25,981 nucleotides of DNA, from contig DAMAHZ010000044.1 of the NCBI GenBank assembly GCA_031993545.1, positions 1 through 25,981 of the forward strand, written 5' to 3'. This DNA comes from UBA1535 sp002323775. Its GTDB lineage: Bacteria; Bacillota; Clostridia; Tissierellales; Sedimentibacteraceae. The notes under the pieces are model-generated. The model saw only the letters and a program-made list of their open reading frames with translations, searched no databases and was not told the origin of the DNA. This document shows positions 8,524 through 16,321 of the stretch, piece after piece; within the stretch, counting starts at the first letter, position 1; every line of letters begins with the position of its first letter. Position numbers and translations under genes: made by a program.

Positions 8524-8909
8524 CTATGTATATATATGATTATATATTTCATCTATAATCTCATGTGATTTAAGCAAATTATGTATATCATAATAAGCCG
8601 AATATGCGTAATTTGGTTTAAGCTCCAGTATTTCCATAATACAAATTAAGCTCTTGGTCAACGCTAAGATACATGTTTTCCGGACATTTATTTTCAAGCT
8701 CGCTGAAATCAAAGCCTGATTTTAATTTATTAAATATTGATTTTTCATTGTATTTTTCAACATTTTCTATAATGAGGCTTTCATTCCAGCCCCATTGATT
8801 TATATATCCTTATTTTTTACATTATTTAAAGTATCCTTGTTGTTTTTGTAGCTTGTCAATGTGTTATAAGTAAAATACATGTTATAATTATTACAAAAAG
8901 TCTTTTCAT
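8524..8909 (-). pseudogene. Decayed small lipoprotein-like gene with several frameshifts
   Basis: An ATG at 8909 preceded by GAGGT starts a typical export signal, MKRLFVIIITCILLITH, which stops at 8856-8858. Downstream, two fragments in other frames continue in the same direction. One runs from about 8800 (NQWGWNESLIIENVEKYN...) to a stop at 8618. The next frame continues from about 8637 (EILELKPNYAYSAYYDIH...) to a stop at 8524. The combined fragments read like one secreted protein of about 125 residues broken by at least two frameshifts. I do not recognise the family. A real ribosome binding site together with disrupted frames points to recent loss; sequencing error is the alternative. Confidence 0.6.
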
Positions 8910-9054
8910 AACGTTTACCTCATAAAATATATTTTTCTTTACTTTACCATATTTTGAATCCTTTGTCATGACTTTTAATCTCTAATAAAATGTTATTTAT
9001 TAATCATTATAAAATTTTTCTGATATTTAATATTATAATATCAGCAAGGCATTA

Positions 9055-9089
9055 AAAAAGTCAGTATTTACCTATGATACTGACTTTTT
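9055..9089 (-). terminator. Terminator of the chemotaxis receptor gene
   Basis: AAAAAGTCAGTAT (9055-9067) pairs perfectly over 13 bp with ATACTGACTTTTT (9077-9089), with a 9-nt loop. It begins 31 nt beyond the receptor's stop codon on the minus strand and is A/T-flanked on both sides, so it could work in both directions. Confidence 0.85.
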
Positions 9090-9119
9090 ATACTTATGGT
9101 ATTTTACAATTAAATTCTA

Positions 9120-11270
9120 TTATATAGAATTTAGTTCCTCTCTAAGCTGAAACTGTCCTACTAAATTCTTAAGCATTTGTGCCTGACCGCTAAGCTCCTC
9201 GCTGGCTGCTGCACTTTCCTGTGCTGTTGCAGAATTAGTCTGTACAACAGAAGATATTTGCTCTATGCCAGTCGTAATTTGTGACATAGCATTAGATTGC
9301 TCCTCTGATGCCACTGCAATCTGACGTATAGTATTATCTACTGTTTCAGTCTTAGCTACAACTGCTCGCAGTGAATTTGCTGTATCAGCTGCGTGCTTTG
9401 TACCATTTTCAACAGCGCCAATTGCTCCCTCTATCAATACTGTTGTGTTCTTTGCTGCCTCAGCACACTTTCCGGCTAGATTACGCACCTCATCTGCAAC
9501 TACAGCAAATCCCTTTCCAGCTACACCTGCTCTGGCAGCCTCTACTGCTGCATTCAATGCAAGGATATTTGTTTGGAAAGCAATATCGTCAATCGTTTTA
9601 ATGATTTTGCCTATCTCTGTGGAAGTATTTGAAATTTTGTTAATCGCAGACATCAGCTCATCCATATGTGAGTTACTTTCCTTAGCACCCTCACCAGCCT
9701 CATGAGAAAGCTGTATAGCAAGTGTTGCATTTCCTGCATTCTTTTCAGTCTTTTGTGATATTTCAAATAGACTAGCAGACAATTCTTCAACAGAACTAGC
9801 CTGTTCGGCAGCCCCTTGACTGAGTGCCTGTGCGCCACTTGACACCTGTTCAGAACCTGCCGACACTTGATTTGCTACTGTATTAATCTCAGTAAGTGTA
9901 CTGCTAAGATTTTGGTTGATATCACGTATTGCCAGTAAAATATTGCTATATTCACCAACGTATTTATCTTCGTACTGGGTTGCTAAGCAGAAATTTCCAT
10001 TTGCCATCTCGCCAAGCAAATGTCCCACATCTGAAATAATTATTTTAAGATTTTCTGACATTGTTGCAAATGCTTTTGAAAGAATACCGATTTCGTCTTC
10101 TGACTGTATACTAACATTGATATCCAACTCTCCATTGACAATACTTTCTGCTGCTTTTACAACTCCATCTATAGGCTTTAACATTTTCTTCAGAATGAAA
10201 ATAACCGATATAATAATAAGCACAAGAATAAAAAGCACTATTCCTATCATCATTATTATTAAGCTTACAACTGCTTTATTCAAATCCGATTTAGCAAGAG
10301 AGGTAGAAGACCACCAAGTCTCTTGTCCTGCTTTTATCGGATAATAATATTTCATAAAATTGTCTCCATCATAGTTTGCTTCCATTTGGAAAGCAAGACC
10401 AGCCTTTGTCTTTTCACTGATTTGACTGAATACCTCAGTTCCAAGCAAATTCTTTATGCTTTGACCTATAAAATCTTTGGAATTACTGTCATAAACAATA
10501 ATCCCATCCTGTGTAAAGATATCTGTAGACATTGTAGTATATTTATCATTAGATGACTTCACCTTTGCGAAATTATCAACATTTATGTCAACAACAATCA
10601 CACCCTGGGTTTTCCCTCCTGATACGATTGGAAAAGATGCCGTTATCATCGTCATTCCTTGATTTACATAAGGTTTAGTAAAGTAATTCTTTTGTGTTGT
10701 CGCTGCTAATGAATAATACTCATTTTTACTGTATTCCTCATAATTTCCATATGACTGTGATGTTTTCTTTACTGCATCATCATCACTAACATAGATTGTG
10801 TAATTTTTAATAGAATCATCATAAGCATACGGTTCAAATAATACACCTACACCTACAATGTCCGGATTATTTTTTACAATTGACCAAGCGTTGTGTAAAA
10901 TATAGTTTTCTACTTCATAATTAGTTTCAATAAGATTAACATTGTAAATTGTACTTTTTTTAGTTGGAAAAGGAATCTTATTTCCATTTTCATCTACAGC
11001 CTGCTTAGCCAGCATCTCATCATAAACTTCATAAGAATCCTCAAGATAGTCTCTAAAGTTTTGTGCTACACTTGTAGCATTATCGATTATATTTTGAACT
11101 ATAATCCCATTTTGTTCAGCAAATCCCAAAAATTCGTCACTTACTGTCTTTGCCATTTCCTTGCTGACTGACAAGACAGATACTATAATTAATATAGCTA
11201 GAGAAATTGACAGAATAATTGTGATTGACAAAGATGTTTTTGTGGCTAACTTCATTTTTTTGATGTTCAT
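9120..11270 (-). CDS. Methyl-accepting chemotaxis protein (periplasmic-type Cache sensor, HAMP, MA signalling domain)
   Basis: About 716 residues from the ATG at 11270, which follows GGGG by 9 nt; an in-frame ATG at 11321 would add 17 unlikely residues. The order is: membrane helix 1 (about 14-35), a large extracellular double-Cache-like sensor (to about 325), membrane helix 2 (about 333-360), a HAMP linker (LKPIDGVVKAAE...) and the cytoplasmic coiled-coil signalling domain. The hairpin tip NILALNAAVEAARAG, with VVADEVRNLA just after, is the hallmark of CheA/CheW-binding receptors. The ligand cannot be predicted. This implies that the host is motile or has chemosensory arrays. The gene stands alone, divergent from a serine recombinase gene, with a shared regulatory motif between them. 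Confidence 0.95.
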   Translation of the reverse strand: MNIKKMKLATKTSLSITIILSISLAILIIVSVLSVSKEMAKTVSDEFLGFAEQNGIIVQNIIDNATSVAQNFRDYLEDSYEVYDEMLAKQAVDENGNKIPFPTKKSTIYNVNLIETNYEVENYILHNAWSIVKNNPDIVGVGVLFEPYAYDDSIKNYTIYVSDDDAVKKTSQSYGNYEEYSKNEYYSLAATTQKNYFTKPYVNQGMTMITASFPIVSGGKTQGVIVVDINVDNFAKVKSSNDKYTTMSTDIFTQDGIIVYDSNSKDFIGQSIKNLLGTEVFSQISEKTKAGLAFQMEANYDGDNFMKYYYPIKAGQETWWSSTSLAKSDLNKAVVSLIIMMIGIVLFILVLIIISVIFILKKMLKPIDGVVKAAESIVNGELDINVSIQSEDEIGILSKAFATMSENLKIIISDVGHLLGEMANGNFCLATQYEDKYVGEYSNILLAIRDINQNLSSTLTEINTVANQVSAGSEQVSSGAQALSQGAAEQASSVEELSASLFEISQKTEKNAGNATLAIQLSHEAGEGAKESNSHMDELMSAINKISNTSTEIGKIIKTIDDIAFQTNILALNAAVEAARAGVAGKGFAVVADEVRNLAGKCAEAAKNTTVLIEGAIGAVENGTKHAADTANSLRAVVAKTETVDNTIRQIAVASEEQSNAMSQITTGIEQISSVVQTNSATAQESAAASEELSGQAQMLKNLVGQFQLREELNSI

Positions 11271-11425
11271 ATTGCATTTCCCCTTTTCATTTAGTATTTT
11301 TGTATTGAGCAAATAGCTCATCTTAAATGTTGTTCTCTTTCTGCTGATTGTCTAAAGTAAGGTTTATAAAAATATGAGATATGATTTAAAGACCCTTTAT
11401 CAATAAGATTGCTTTTTTTAACAAC

Positions 11426-11443
11426 AAGGTACACCTTATTATA
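11426..11443. promoter_or_regulatory. Palindromic operator copy 1, next to the receptor -10 box
   Basis: AAGGTACACCTT (11426-11437) is a near-perfect palindrome. It directly follows a minus-strand TATAAT (11443-11438) that could serve the chemotaxis gene, so it would cover that start site. A half-site-like GTACCT lies just beyond at 11445-11450. The same 12-bp motif recurs in the other orientation at 11577-11588. Confidence 0.5.
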
Positions 11444-11510
11444 TGTACCTAATTAGCGATATTTTTAAGAAAAATCATTTTTTCAAATAAAACTTTTAGG
11501 ACGAATTTTG

Positions 11511-11539
11511 TTGCAATTTGCTAAATTATGTCTTATAAT
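11511..11539 (+). promoter_or_regulatory. Promoter of the serine recombinase gene
   Basis: TTGCAA (11511-11516), a 17-nt spacer and TATAAT (11534-11539). Transcription would begin near 11546 and leave a leader of about 115 nt that contains operator copy 2. A second TCTTATAAT occurs 20 nt further on (11551-11559) and might be an alternative -10. Confidence 0.6.
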
Positions 11540-11570
11540 ATAAAAGCTGGTCTTATAATTTTTGATATGT

Positions 11571-11594
11571 GCTAAAAAGGTGTACCTTTTTAGC
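11571..11594. promoter_or_regulatory. Palindromic operator copy 2, in the recombinase leader
   Basis: Arms GCTAAAAAGGT and ACCTTTTTAGC are perfect complements around a central GT, making a 24-bp palindrome. Its core AAGGTGTACCTT is the reverse complement of copy 1 at 11426-11437. It lies about 25 nt after the predicted recombinase start site, where a bound protein could block elongation. It has no T-tract and so is not a good terminator. Confidence 0.6.
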
Positions 11595-11660
11595 AATTAT
11601 ATTTTTCTGTAATAATTTTCATCTTCATATGTCATAATAAAAGACATGGAGGTTTTACTT

Positions 11661-12287
11661 ATGAAAAATTTTTATGGATACATGCGTGTTTCTTCGCTGG
11701 ATCAAAATGTTGAAAGACAGAGAACAGAGCTTTTGCGTTGGGGTATTATTGAGAAAAACTTATTTTTAGATAAATTATCAGGAAAAGATTTTAACAGGCC
11801 ACAATATCAAAAATTAAAGCGTAAGCTCAAGGAAGGCGATGTTTTGGTTGTAAAAAGCATTGATCGTTTAGGAAGAAACTATGACGATATACAAGTAGAA
11901 TGGCGTGAAATTGTCAAAAGTAAAAAGGCTGATATTGTGATTTTAGATATGCCAATCCTTGATACAAGAACAAATAAAGATTTAATTGGAACTCTTATTT
12001 CAGATATTGTCCTTCAGCTTCTTTCATATGTTGCACAAGCTGAGAGGGAAAATATCAGGCAAAGGCAGGCTGAGGGAATTGCAATTGCAAAAGCACAAGG
12101 AAAGCACTTAGGACGTTTTTCTACGCCTATTCCAGAGAAATTTTATCCAATTTACAAGAAATGGACTCAGCATCTTTATACGCTGAAAACAGCAAGTCAC
12201 GAGCTTGGAGTTACGGTCAGTCAATTTCGCACAATGATTAAAAAATATGAAAAATCTATTTCAGACAAAGAAAAAATAGAACATTAA
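11661..12287 (+). CDS. Small serine recombinase (resolvase/invertase family)
   Basis: 208 residues from the ATG at 11661, with GGAGG 8 nt upstream; an in-frame ATG at 11646 lies before the ribosome binding site. The N-terminal catalytic domain shows GYMRVSSLDQNVERQR, with the nucleophilic Ser, and SIDRLGRNYDDI with conserved Arg residues. QAERENIRQRQAEGI marks the long dimerisation helix. The C-terminal part (about 150-200) is a short helix-turn-helix region (LKTASHELGVTVSQFRTMI). The size fits resolvases/invertases rather than large integrases. No transposase, terminal repeat or invertible segment was found beside it, so its target is unknown. It may be a remnant or a chromosomal/plasmid-type resolvase. 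Confidence 0.92.
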   Translation: MKNFYGYMRVSSLDQNVERQRTELLRWGIIEKNLFLDKLSGKDFNRPQYQKLKRKLKEGDVLVVKSIDRLGRNYDDIQVEWREIVKSKKADIVILDMPILDTRTNKDLIGTLISDIVLQLLSYVAQAERENIRQRQAEGIAIAKAQGKHLGRFSTPIPEKFYPIYKKWTQHLYTLKTASHELGVTVSQFRTMIKKYEKSISDKEKIEH

Positions 12288-12311
12288 AAAATCGCTTAAT
12301 TGCGATTTTTT
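12286..12311 (+). terminator. Terminator of the recombinase gene
   Basis: AAAAAATCGC (12286-12295) pairs with GCGATTTTTT (12302-12311) around a 6-nt loop. It overlaps the last two bases of the recombinase stop codon (TAA, 12285-12287) and ends in T residues. Confidence 0.85.
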
Positions 12312-12502
12312 TATCTATTACACAATATCTGAAATTATATATATGATATGTATTGTTATAAGTATCATTTACATATTGTTCCATAAAATTTTTAAGATTT
12401 TAGATATTCGTTTGTGAATATTGATTTTTGTTGTATTAAAGAATGTAAATATTTATTAATAATTATTTTAAAATATTTTTATACTATATAACACACTTCA
12501 TA

Positions 12503-12531
12503 TTGATATACTTGCATATAAATGTTATAAT
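12503..12531 (+). promoter_or_regulatory. Promoter of the YitT-family gene
   Basis: TTGATA (12503-12508), a 17-nt spacer and TATAAT (12526-12531), 33 nt before the start codon. The stretch between the recombinase terminator and this promoter is AT-rich with no other visible feature. Confidence 0.7.
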
Positions 12532-12564
12532 CAAAATGTAAAAATAACATTAAAGGAGTATTTC

Positions 12565-13455
12565 ATGAAAAAAACAGACAATCTAAATGTGCCTAAGTTA
12601 GTTAAAGAAATAACAATCATGATGTTTGGGATGCTAATTACTGCTGTAGCAATACATTTTTTTCTAAAACCAAGCGGTTTAATAGTTGGCTCAATATCTG
12701 GTTTATCAATTGTAATTGAAAAATTAACAGGAGTACCAATTTCAATTATAACTTTTATTTTAAACTCAATTTTGCTTATATTAGCAAATGCTTTAATAGG
12801 AAAAGAGTTTGGAATAAAAACGATATTTGCTTCACTTTTATTATCACCATATTTAGCAATTTTTGAAATATTTTTTCCAGCACAAAAATCCATTATGCAA
12901 GATCCTTTACTAGATTTAATATGTTTCGTATTAGCTCTTGGTTTCGCACAAGCTATTTTATTTAGAATCAATGCTTCTACAGGTGGTCTCGATATTTTAG
13001 CTAAAATTATAAATAAGTATGCTCACATTGAGATTGGAACCGCTCTTATTGCTTCTGGAGCAATGATATGTATGACTGCATTTTTAATAAGTGATTTAAG
13101 AATAGTTATTATAGGTCTAATAGGTACATATATAAATGGTTTAGTTGTAGACAATTTTGCAACAGGCTTTAATACAAAAAAACGTGCGTGCATTATATCT
13201 GAGCAATATAAGGAAATACAGGAGTATATAATAAAAAATCTAAATAGGGGTGTTACGCTGTATAATGTAACGGGTGGATACAAAAGCGAGCAGTACGTTG
13301 AATTAGAAATTTTATTAACAAGAAGTGAATTTTCAAGGTTAATGGAGTTTATTAACAAGAATAATTTTAAGGCATTTATAACAGCAGGAAATGTCAGTGA
13401 AGTTTACGGATTATGGCACAATAATAAAGGTCCGAAAAAATCTTTAAATTCTTAA
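12565..13455 (+). CDS. YitT family membrane protein (DUF161 membrane part plus DUF2179)
   Basis: 296 residues, with AAAGGAG 6 nt before the ATG. Five or six hydrophobic segments fill residues 14-200, including the family-typical blocks FLKPSGLIVGSISGLS and ASTGGLDILAKI. The soluble C-terminal domain (about 210-290) carries GVTLYNVTGGY and ITAGNVSEVYG, typical of DUF2179. YitT-type proteins are widespread in Firmicutes. Their transport substrate is not established, so I give only the family. The gene is a single unit with its own promoter and terminator. Confidence 0.93.
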   Translation: MKKTDNLNVPKLVKEITIMMFGMLITAVAIHFFLKPSGLIVGSISGLSIVIEKLTGVPISIITFILNSILLILANALIGKEFGIKTIFASLLLSPYLAIFEIFFPAQKSIMQDPLLDLICFVLALGFAQAILFRINASTGGLDILAKIINKYAHIEIGTALIASGAMICMTAFLISDLRIVIIGLIGTYINGLVVDNFATGFNTKKRACIISEQYKEIQEYIIKNLNRGVTLYNVTGGYKSEQYVELEILLTRSEFSRLMEFINKNNFKAFITAGNVSEVYGLWHNNKGPKKSLNS

Positions 13456-13467
13456 TTTATATTGAAG

Positions 13468-13497
13468 AACTCGTTGGAAATTCAACGAGTTTTTTTA
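13468..13497 (+). terminator. Terminator of the YitT-family gene
   Basis: AACTCGTTG (13468-13476) pairs with CAACGAGTT (13483-13491) around a 6-nt loop, followed by a T-run. Confidence 0.88.
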
Positions 13498-13523
13498 TTG
13501 TTACCAGCAGTAACCCACCGGTA

Positions 13524-13541
13524 TTAGCCTTTTGTTAGCAT
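13524..13541 (+). repeat. 18-nt direct repeat, copy 1
   Basis: TTAGCCTTTTGTTAGCAT here and TTAGCATTTTGTTAGCAT at 17945-17962 differ at one base and have the same orientation, 4.4 kb apart. Each copy contains TTAGC twice. It lies in the short non-coding stretch between the YitT terminator and the end of the Crp/Fnr gene. Confidence 0.5.
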
Positions 13542-13651
13542 GTACTTAAGGATACATTAGATATAATAGGTATAATAGATAGCGTATCAAAACACACAAC
13601 CTATGACATAACTATATTATCTTTAAAATAATATAAAGAGTAATATATAGT

Positions 13652-14263
13652 CTAAAATGACCTAATAATTTCAACAAACCCACTCATATCAATAATTATA
13701 AATTTCTTATTTTTGTAATCAATTATGCTTTTATTATCTTTTATTATACGATTTATACTTCTCAACGGTGCTTTTACTTCATCACAAAGCTGTAGCTTTG
13801 TTAAATTCTCTAAGTTACATATTCTAAAATGTCTTTCTACAGAACAAAAGTATCTTTGTTTAATGCTCATTAATGACAGCTTAACCAACTCATCAGAATC
13901 ATTAAGAAGCTTATTACAGATACCATTTATCAAATATAAGTTGAAATTAAAATCCTCCTTCATCCATTTTAAAACATTTTCTTTTGAAACTATTTTTACA
14001 AGGCAGTCTGTTTTTGCCTTCACATGCAGAGGTTCATTTCTATCGGATAATATTTCTAATTCACCAAAGAAATCAAGTGCCGTATGTTCATAGACATTTA
14101 AAACCTCACCATTTTTACCTTCATAAAATACAGTTGCTATACCTGATACAAGTATAAATAGACTATTGTTCTTTTCATTGGGACTTATTATAGTTGATTT
14201 TTTAGGATATATCTTTTCAGTATATTTAATGTTACATGGTATATCATTTACATTATAAACCAT
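13652..14263 (-). CDS. Crp/Fnr-family transcriptional regulator
   Basis: 203 residues from an ATG with AGGAGG 8 nt upstream. Residues about 15-115 form a cyclic-nucleotide-binding-type beta barrel (NSLFILVSGIATVFYEGK, DFFGELEILSDRNEPL). The C-terminal part (about 145-195) is a Crp-type winged helix (LTKLQLCDEVKAPLRSINRII). The Cys residues are few and scattered, so an FNR iron-sulfur cluster is not evident. Clostridial members often sense small molecules other than cAMP. It is transcribed away from a nucleoside hydrolase gene, and the 86-bp gap holds a Crp-like palindrome placed to repress its own gene and activate the hydrolase. The effector is unknown; a nucleoside-linked signal would be a guess. 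Confidence 0.9.
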   Translation of the reverse strand: MVYNVNDIPCNIKYTEKIYPKKSTIISPNEKNNSLFILVSGIATVFYEGKNGEVLNVYEHTALDFFGELEILSDRNEPLHVKAKTDCLVKIVSKENVLKWMKEDFNFNLYLINGICNKLLNDSDELVKLSLMSIKQRYFCSVERHFRICNLENLTKLQLCDEVKAPLRSINRIIKDNKSIIDYKNKKFIIIDMSGFVEIIRSF

Positions 14264-14280
14264 ATAAAAATCCTCCTATT

Positions 14281-14321
14281 GGTCAAATGACCTTTTTTAT
14301 ATATTATAGCACATGTATAAT
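14281..14321. promoter_or_regulatory. Divergent promoters with a Crp/Fnr-like palindrome
   Basis: The palindrome GGTCAAATGACC (14281-14292) has perfect GGTCA/TGACC arms. For the nucleoside hydrolase, TATAAT at 14316-14321 predicts a start near 14328, which puts the palindrome centre close to -41.5, the class II activation position for Crp/Fnr proteins. There is no good -35 box. For the regulator, a minus-strand TATAAT (14308-14303) predicts a start near 14296, so the same palindrome lies just downstream of that start, suiting autorepression. Confidence 0.6.
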
Positions 14322-14349
14322 GATATTAAATAAAAACTTGGAGGATTTT

Positions 14350-15294
14350 ATGAGAAAATTTATAATTGATACTGATACTGGAAGCGATGATGCAGTTGCG
14401 TTAATGATGGCACTATTGTGTGATGATGTTGAAGTTCTTGGAATAACAACTGTTTGTGGTAATGTACCATTAAATTTAGCTACAAAGAATGCTTTAATGA
14501 CTGCCGAGATATGCAATTCAGATATTCAAATTTTTGAAGGAGCTAGTAAACCTTTATTTAGAGATTTAGTTACAGCAATAAATGTACATGGAAATGATGG
14601 AATGGGTGACTGCAATTTGATTAATCCAACCAAAAAGCAATCAACAGGAAATGCAGTTGATTTTATATTAGAAACTATTAAATCAAATCCAGATCAAATA
14701 GAAATAATTGCATTAGGACCTGTTACAAATATTGCTCTAGCAATATTAAAAGAGCCTGAAACCATGAAAAAAGTTAAAAAGATATGGTCAATGGGCACAG
14801 GTGGATTTGGTCCTGGAAACACTACCCCTGTTGCAGAATTCAATGTATATGTTGATGCAGAAAGCTACTCTATTTTATTAAATAGCAAAATTCCATTGAC
14901 TATCATAGGCTTTGATTTATGTTTAGGAGACAGTGCGCTTCAAAAAGAAGATATGGAATATCTTAAATCTAAAGGTGCCATAGGTAAATTTGCTGTAGAT
15001 TGCAACCTTGAATTACTTAACTACAATTTAAGAAAATCTGGTGGATATTTTGTAGATTTACCCGATGCAGTGGCTATGGGCGTTGCATTATGGGATGATA
15101 TTGTTTTAGAAAAAAAAGAAACCTATTGCTATTGCTGTACAAAAGAAGAACCCTCATATGGACAAGTTATCATTTTTGACAGAAATGTTGTATTAGCAAT
15201 TGATACAAATATACCCAATGACAATGCAACAGTAATAAAATCAATAGATACACAATTATTCAAGCAAAGGATGATTAAAATTTTAAGTAATTAA
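14350..15294 (+). CDS. Inosine/uridine-preferring nucleoside hydrolase family protein
   Basis: 314 residues from the ATG at 14350, which has GGAGG 5 nt upstream; an upstream in-frame ATG at 14236 runs through the divergent regulator and is rejected. The N-terminal DTDTGSDDAVAL is the diagnostic calcium-binding Asp cluster. NVHGNDGMGD and IALGPVTNIALAI are further family blocks, and the conserved late Asp lies in FVDLPDAVAM. These enzymes hydrolyse the N-glycosidic bond of ribonucleosides for base salvage. The exact substrate cannot be read. Its promoter carries a likely binding site for the divergent Crp/Fnr regulator. Confidence 0.93.
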   Translation: MRKFIIDTDTGSDDAVALMMALLCDDVEVLGITTVCGNVPLNLATKNALMTAEICNSDIQIFEGASKPLFRDLVTAINVHGNDGMGDCNLINPTKKQSTGNAVDFILETIKSNPDQIEIIALGPVTNIALAILKEPETMKKVKKIWSMGTGGFGPGNTTPVAEFNVYVDAESYSILLNSKIPLTIIGFDLCLGDSALQKEDMEYLKSKGAIGKFAVDCNLELLNYNLRKSGGYFVDLPDAVAMGVALWDDIVLEKKETYCYCCTKEEPSYGQVIIFDRNVVLAIDTNIPNDNATVIKSIDTQLFKQRMIKILSN

Positions 15295-15324
15295 ATTAAA
15301 ATTTTATTTGAAACTCTATTTTGT

Positions 15325-15370
15325 AAAAAGGATTTACAAAGAGGCTTAGCTCTTAGTAAATCCTTTTTGT
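15325..15370 (+). terminator. Terminator of the nucleoside hydrolase gene
   Basis: AAAAAGGATTTAC (15325-15337) pairs perfectly over 13 bp with GTAAATCCTTTTT (15356-15368). An inner stem, AAGAG with CTCTT, extends it. T residues follow. Confidence 0.85.
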
Positions 15371-15489
15371 ATAATTATACTATAATCTATTTTAAAGGTA
15401 TATTTGTTATTTTTATATTCTTATCCATTTGTATCATTCTTTGTTTTTAATGTGGTCTACGAACTTATATCTATTATAACATCGGAGAT

Positions 15490-15540
15490 TTTAATAATTT
15501 ATTACATCATTCCTGATATTGTATAATCGTATATTCTCAG
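15490..15540 (+). repeat. Imperfect direct repeat, left copy, beside the nitroreductase/AKR pair
   Basis: TATTACATCATTCCTG (15500-15515) is identical to 17821-17836. Similarity extends over about 50 nt to matching AGG ends. On the minus strand both copies read Tyr-Asp/Glu-Tyr ... Gly-Met-Met-stop, so they may be relics of the tail of one gene family; this is uncertain. The remainder of 15371-15569 shows no gene. Confidence 0.45.
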
Positions 15541-15569
15541 GAATAATGGTGAACATGTCTTTGTTACTC

Positions 15570-16280
15570 TTATTCGATTATCCCAAAGGGTACAAATCCT
15601 GATTTATTCTGCATTTTTGAATTACGGTTGAAAACGAAAGCTTTTTCGGTCTTTTCGCAAGCCAATGCGTAATGACACAGTGCAATCCCCATATCCAAAT
15701 CAGATAATCTATACAAAAGCGAAATAGGTGGTTTTAATTTCTGTTGATAAACAAGAACCTGTTCAGCCACCTTTTCAAAATACCAAGGCTGAATATTAAT
15801 CCCCGATGGAGCTAGATGCGCAGACTGGATACACAAATCGTTAGGTGCGTTTGTGACCTCTGATATTGGCTTGCGGATAAATTCGCTCTTTGTTCTATGT
15901 ACTGATTCCATGGTTCGCCCGAAAGCCAGTGTTATAATGTCATGATTAGCATTGCTTTTATCTCTATCCTTCGCCGAACCAAGCCATACACTCCCGATTT
16001 CCTTTGCATCAAGCCATAGTACCAGTTGTTCAAAAATGAAACCAGCCTGCTCCATTTCACCGTTCTTTCCCTGTCCACTGATAATTAGGTAATGTGGAGC
16101 TTCCACTTTGAATAAACCTTTCGTTTTCTCCACAAAACGGTATCCTAGAGGTAAAGAGGAATAAAGCGGTTTAAATGTTTTAATGGCATTTTCCATTTCA
16201 TCTATTATTTCTTTTTCCAATGGCTGCATTATATATTTTCGACTGGATTTGCGTTGTTCAATCGAATTATACAAGTTCAT
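15570..16280 (-). CDS. Nitroreductase-family protein
   Basis: About 236 residues. The start is chosen at the ATG at 16280, 8 nt after AGGAG; in-frame GTG and ATG codons at 16289 and 16286 overlap that site. The opening NSIEQRKSSRKY matches the FMN-binding N-terminal motif, and HLAPSGINIQPWYF matches the PSxxNxQPW motif near residue 165-180. It resembles the TM1586-type single-chain nitroreductases, in which two half-domains are joined. It probably uses FMN and NAD(P)H; the substrate is unknown. It lies 41 nt downstream of a ferredoxin-fused aldo/keto reductase, in the same direction, so the two are probably cotranscribed redox enzymes. Both genes are visibly GC-richer than their neighbours. 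Confidence 0.85.
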   Translation of the reverse strand: MNLYNSIEQRKSSRKYIMQPLEKEIIDEMENAIKTFKPLYSSLPLGYRFVEKTKGLFKVEAPHYLIISGQGKNGEMEQAGFIFEQLVLWLDAKEIGSVWLGSAKDRDKSNANHDIITLAFGRTMESVHRTKSEFIRKPISEVTNAPNDLCIQSAHLAPSGINIQPWYFEKVAEQVLVYQQKLKPPISLLYRLSDLDMGIALCHYALACEKTEKAFVFNRNSKMQNKSGFVPFGIIE

Positions 16281-16321
16281 ATTCATCACTCCTTATATAT
16301 TTATTATACAAAAAACATGTA

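Noticed and set aside
9371..10344. Several open frames opposite the chemotaxis receptor
   Set aside because: All are shadows of the receptor's signalling domain, whose sequence is unmistakable on the minus strand.
11661..12311. Serine recombinase as part of a transposon or inversion cassette
   Set aside because: No transposase, terminal inverted repeats, target duplications or invertible promoter with matching crossover sites were seen around it.
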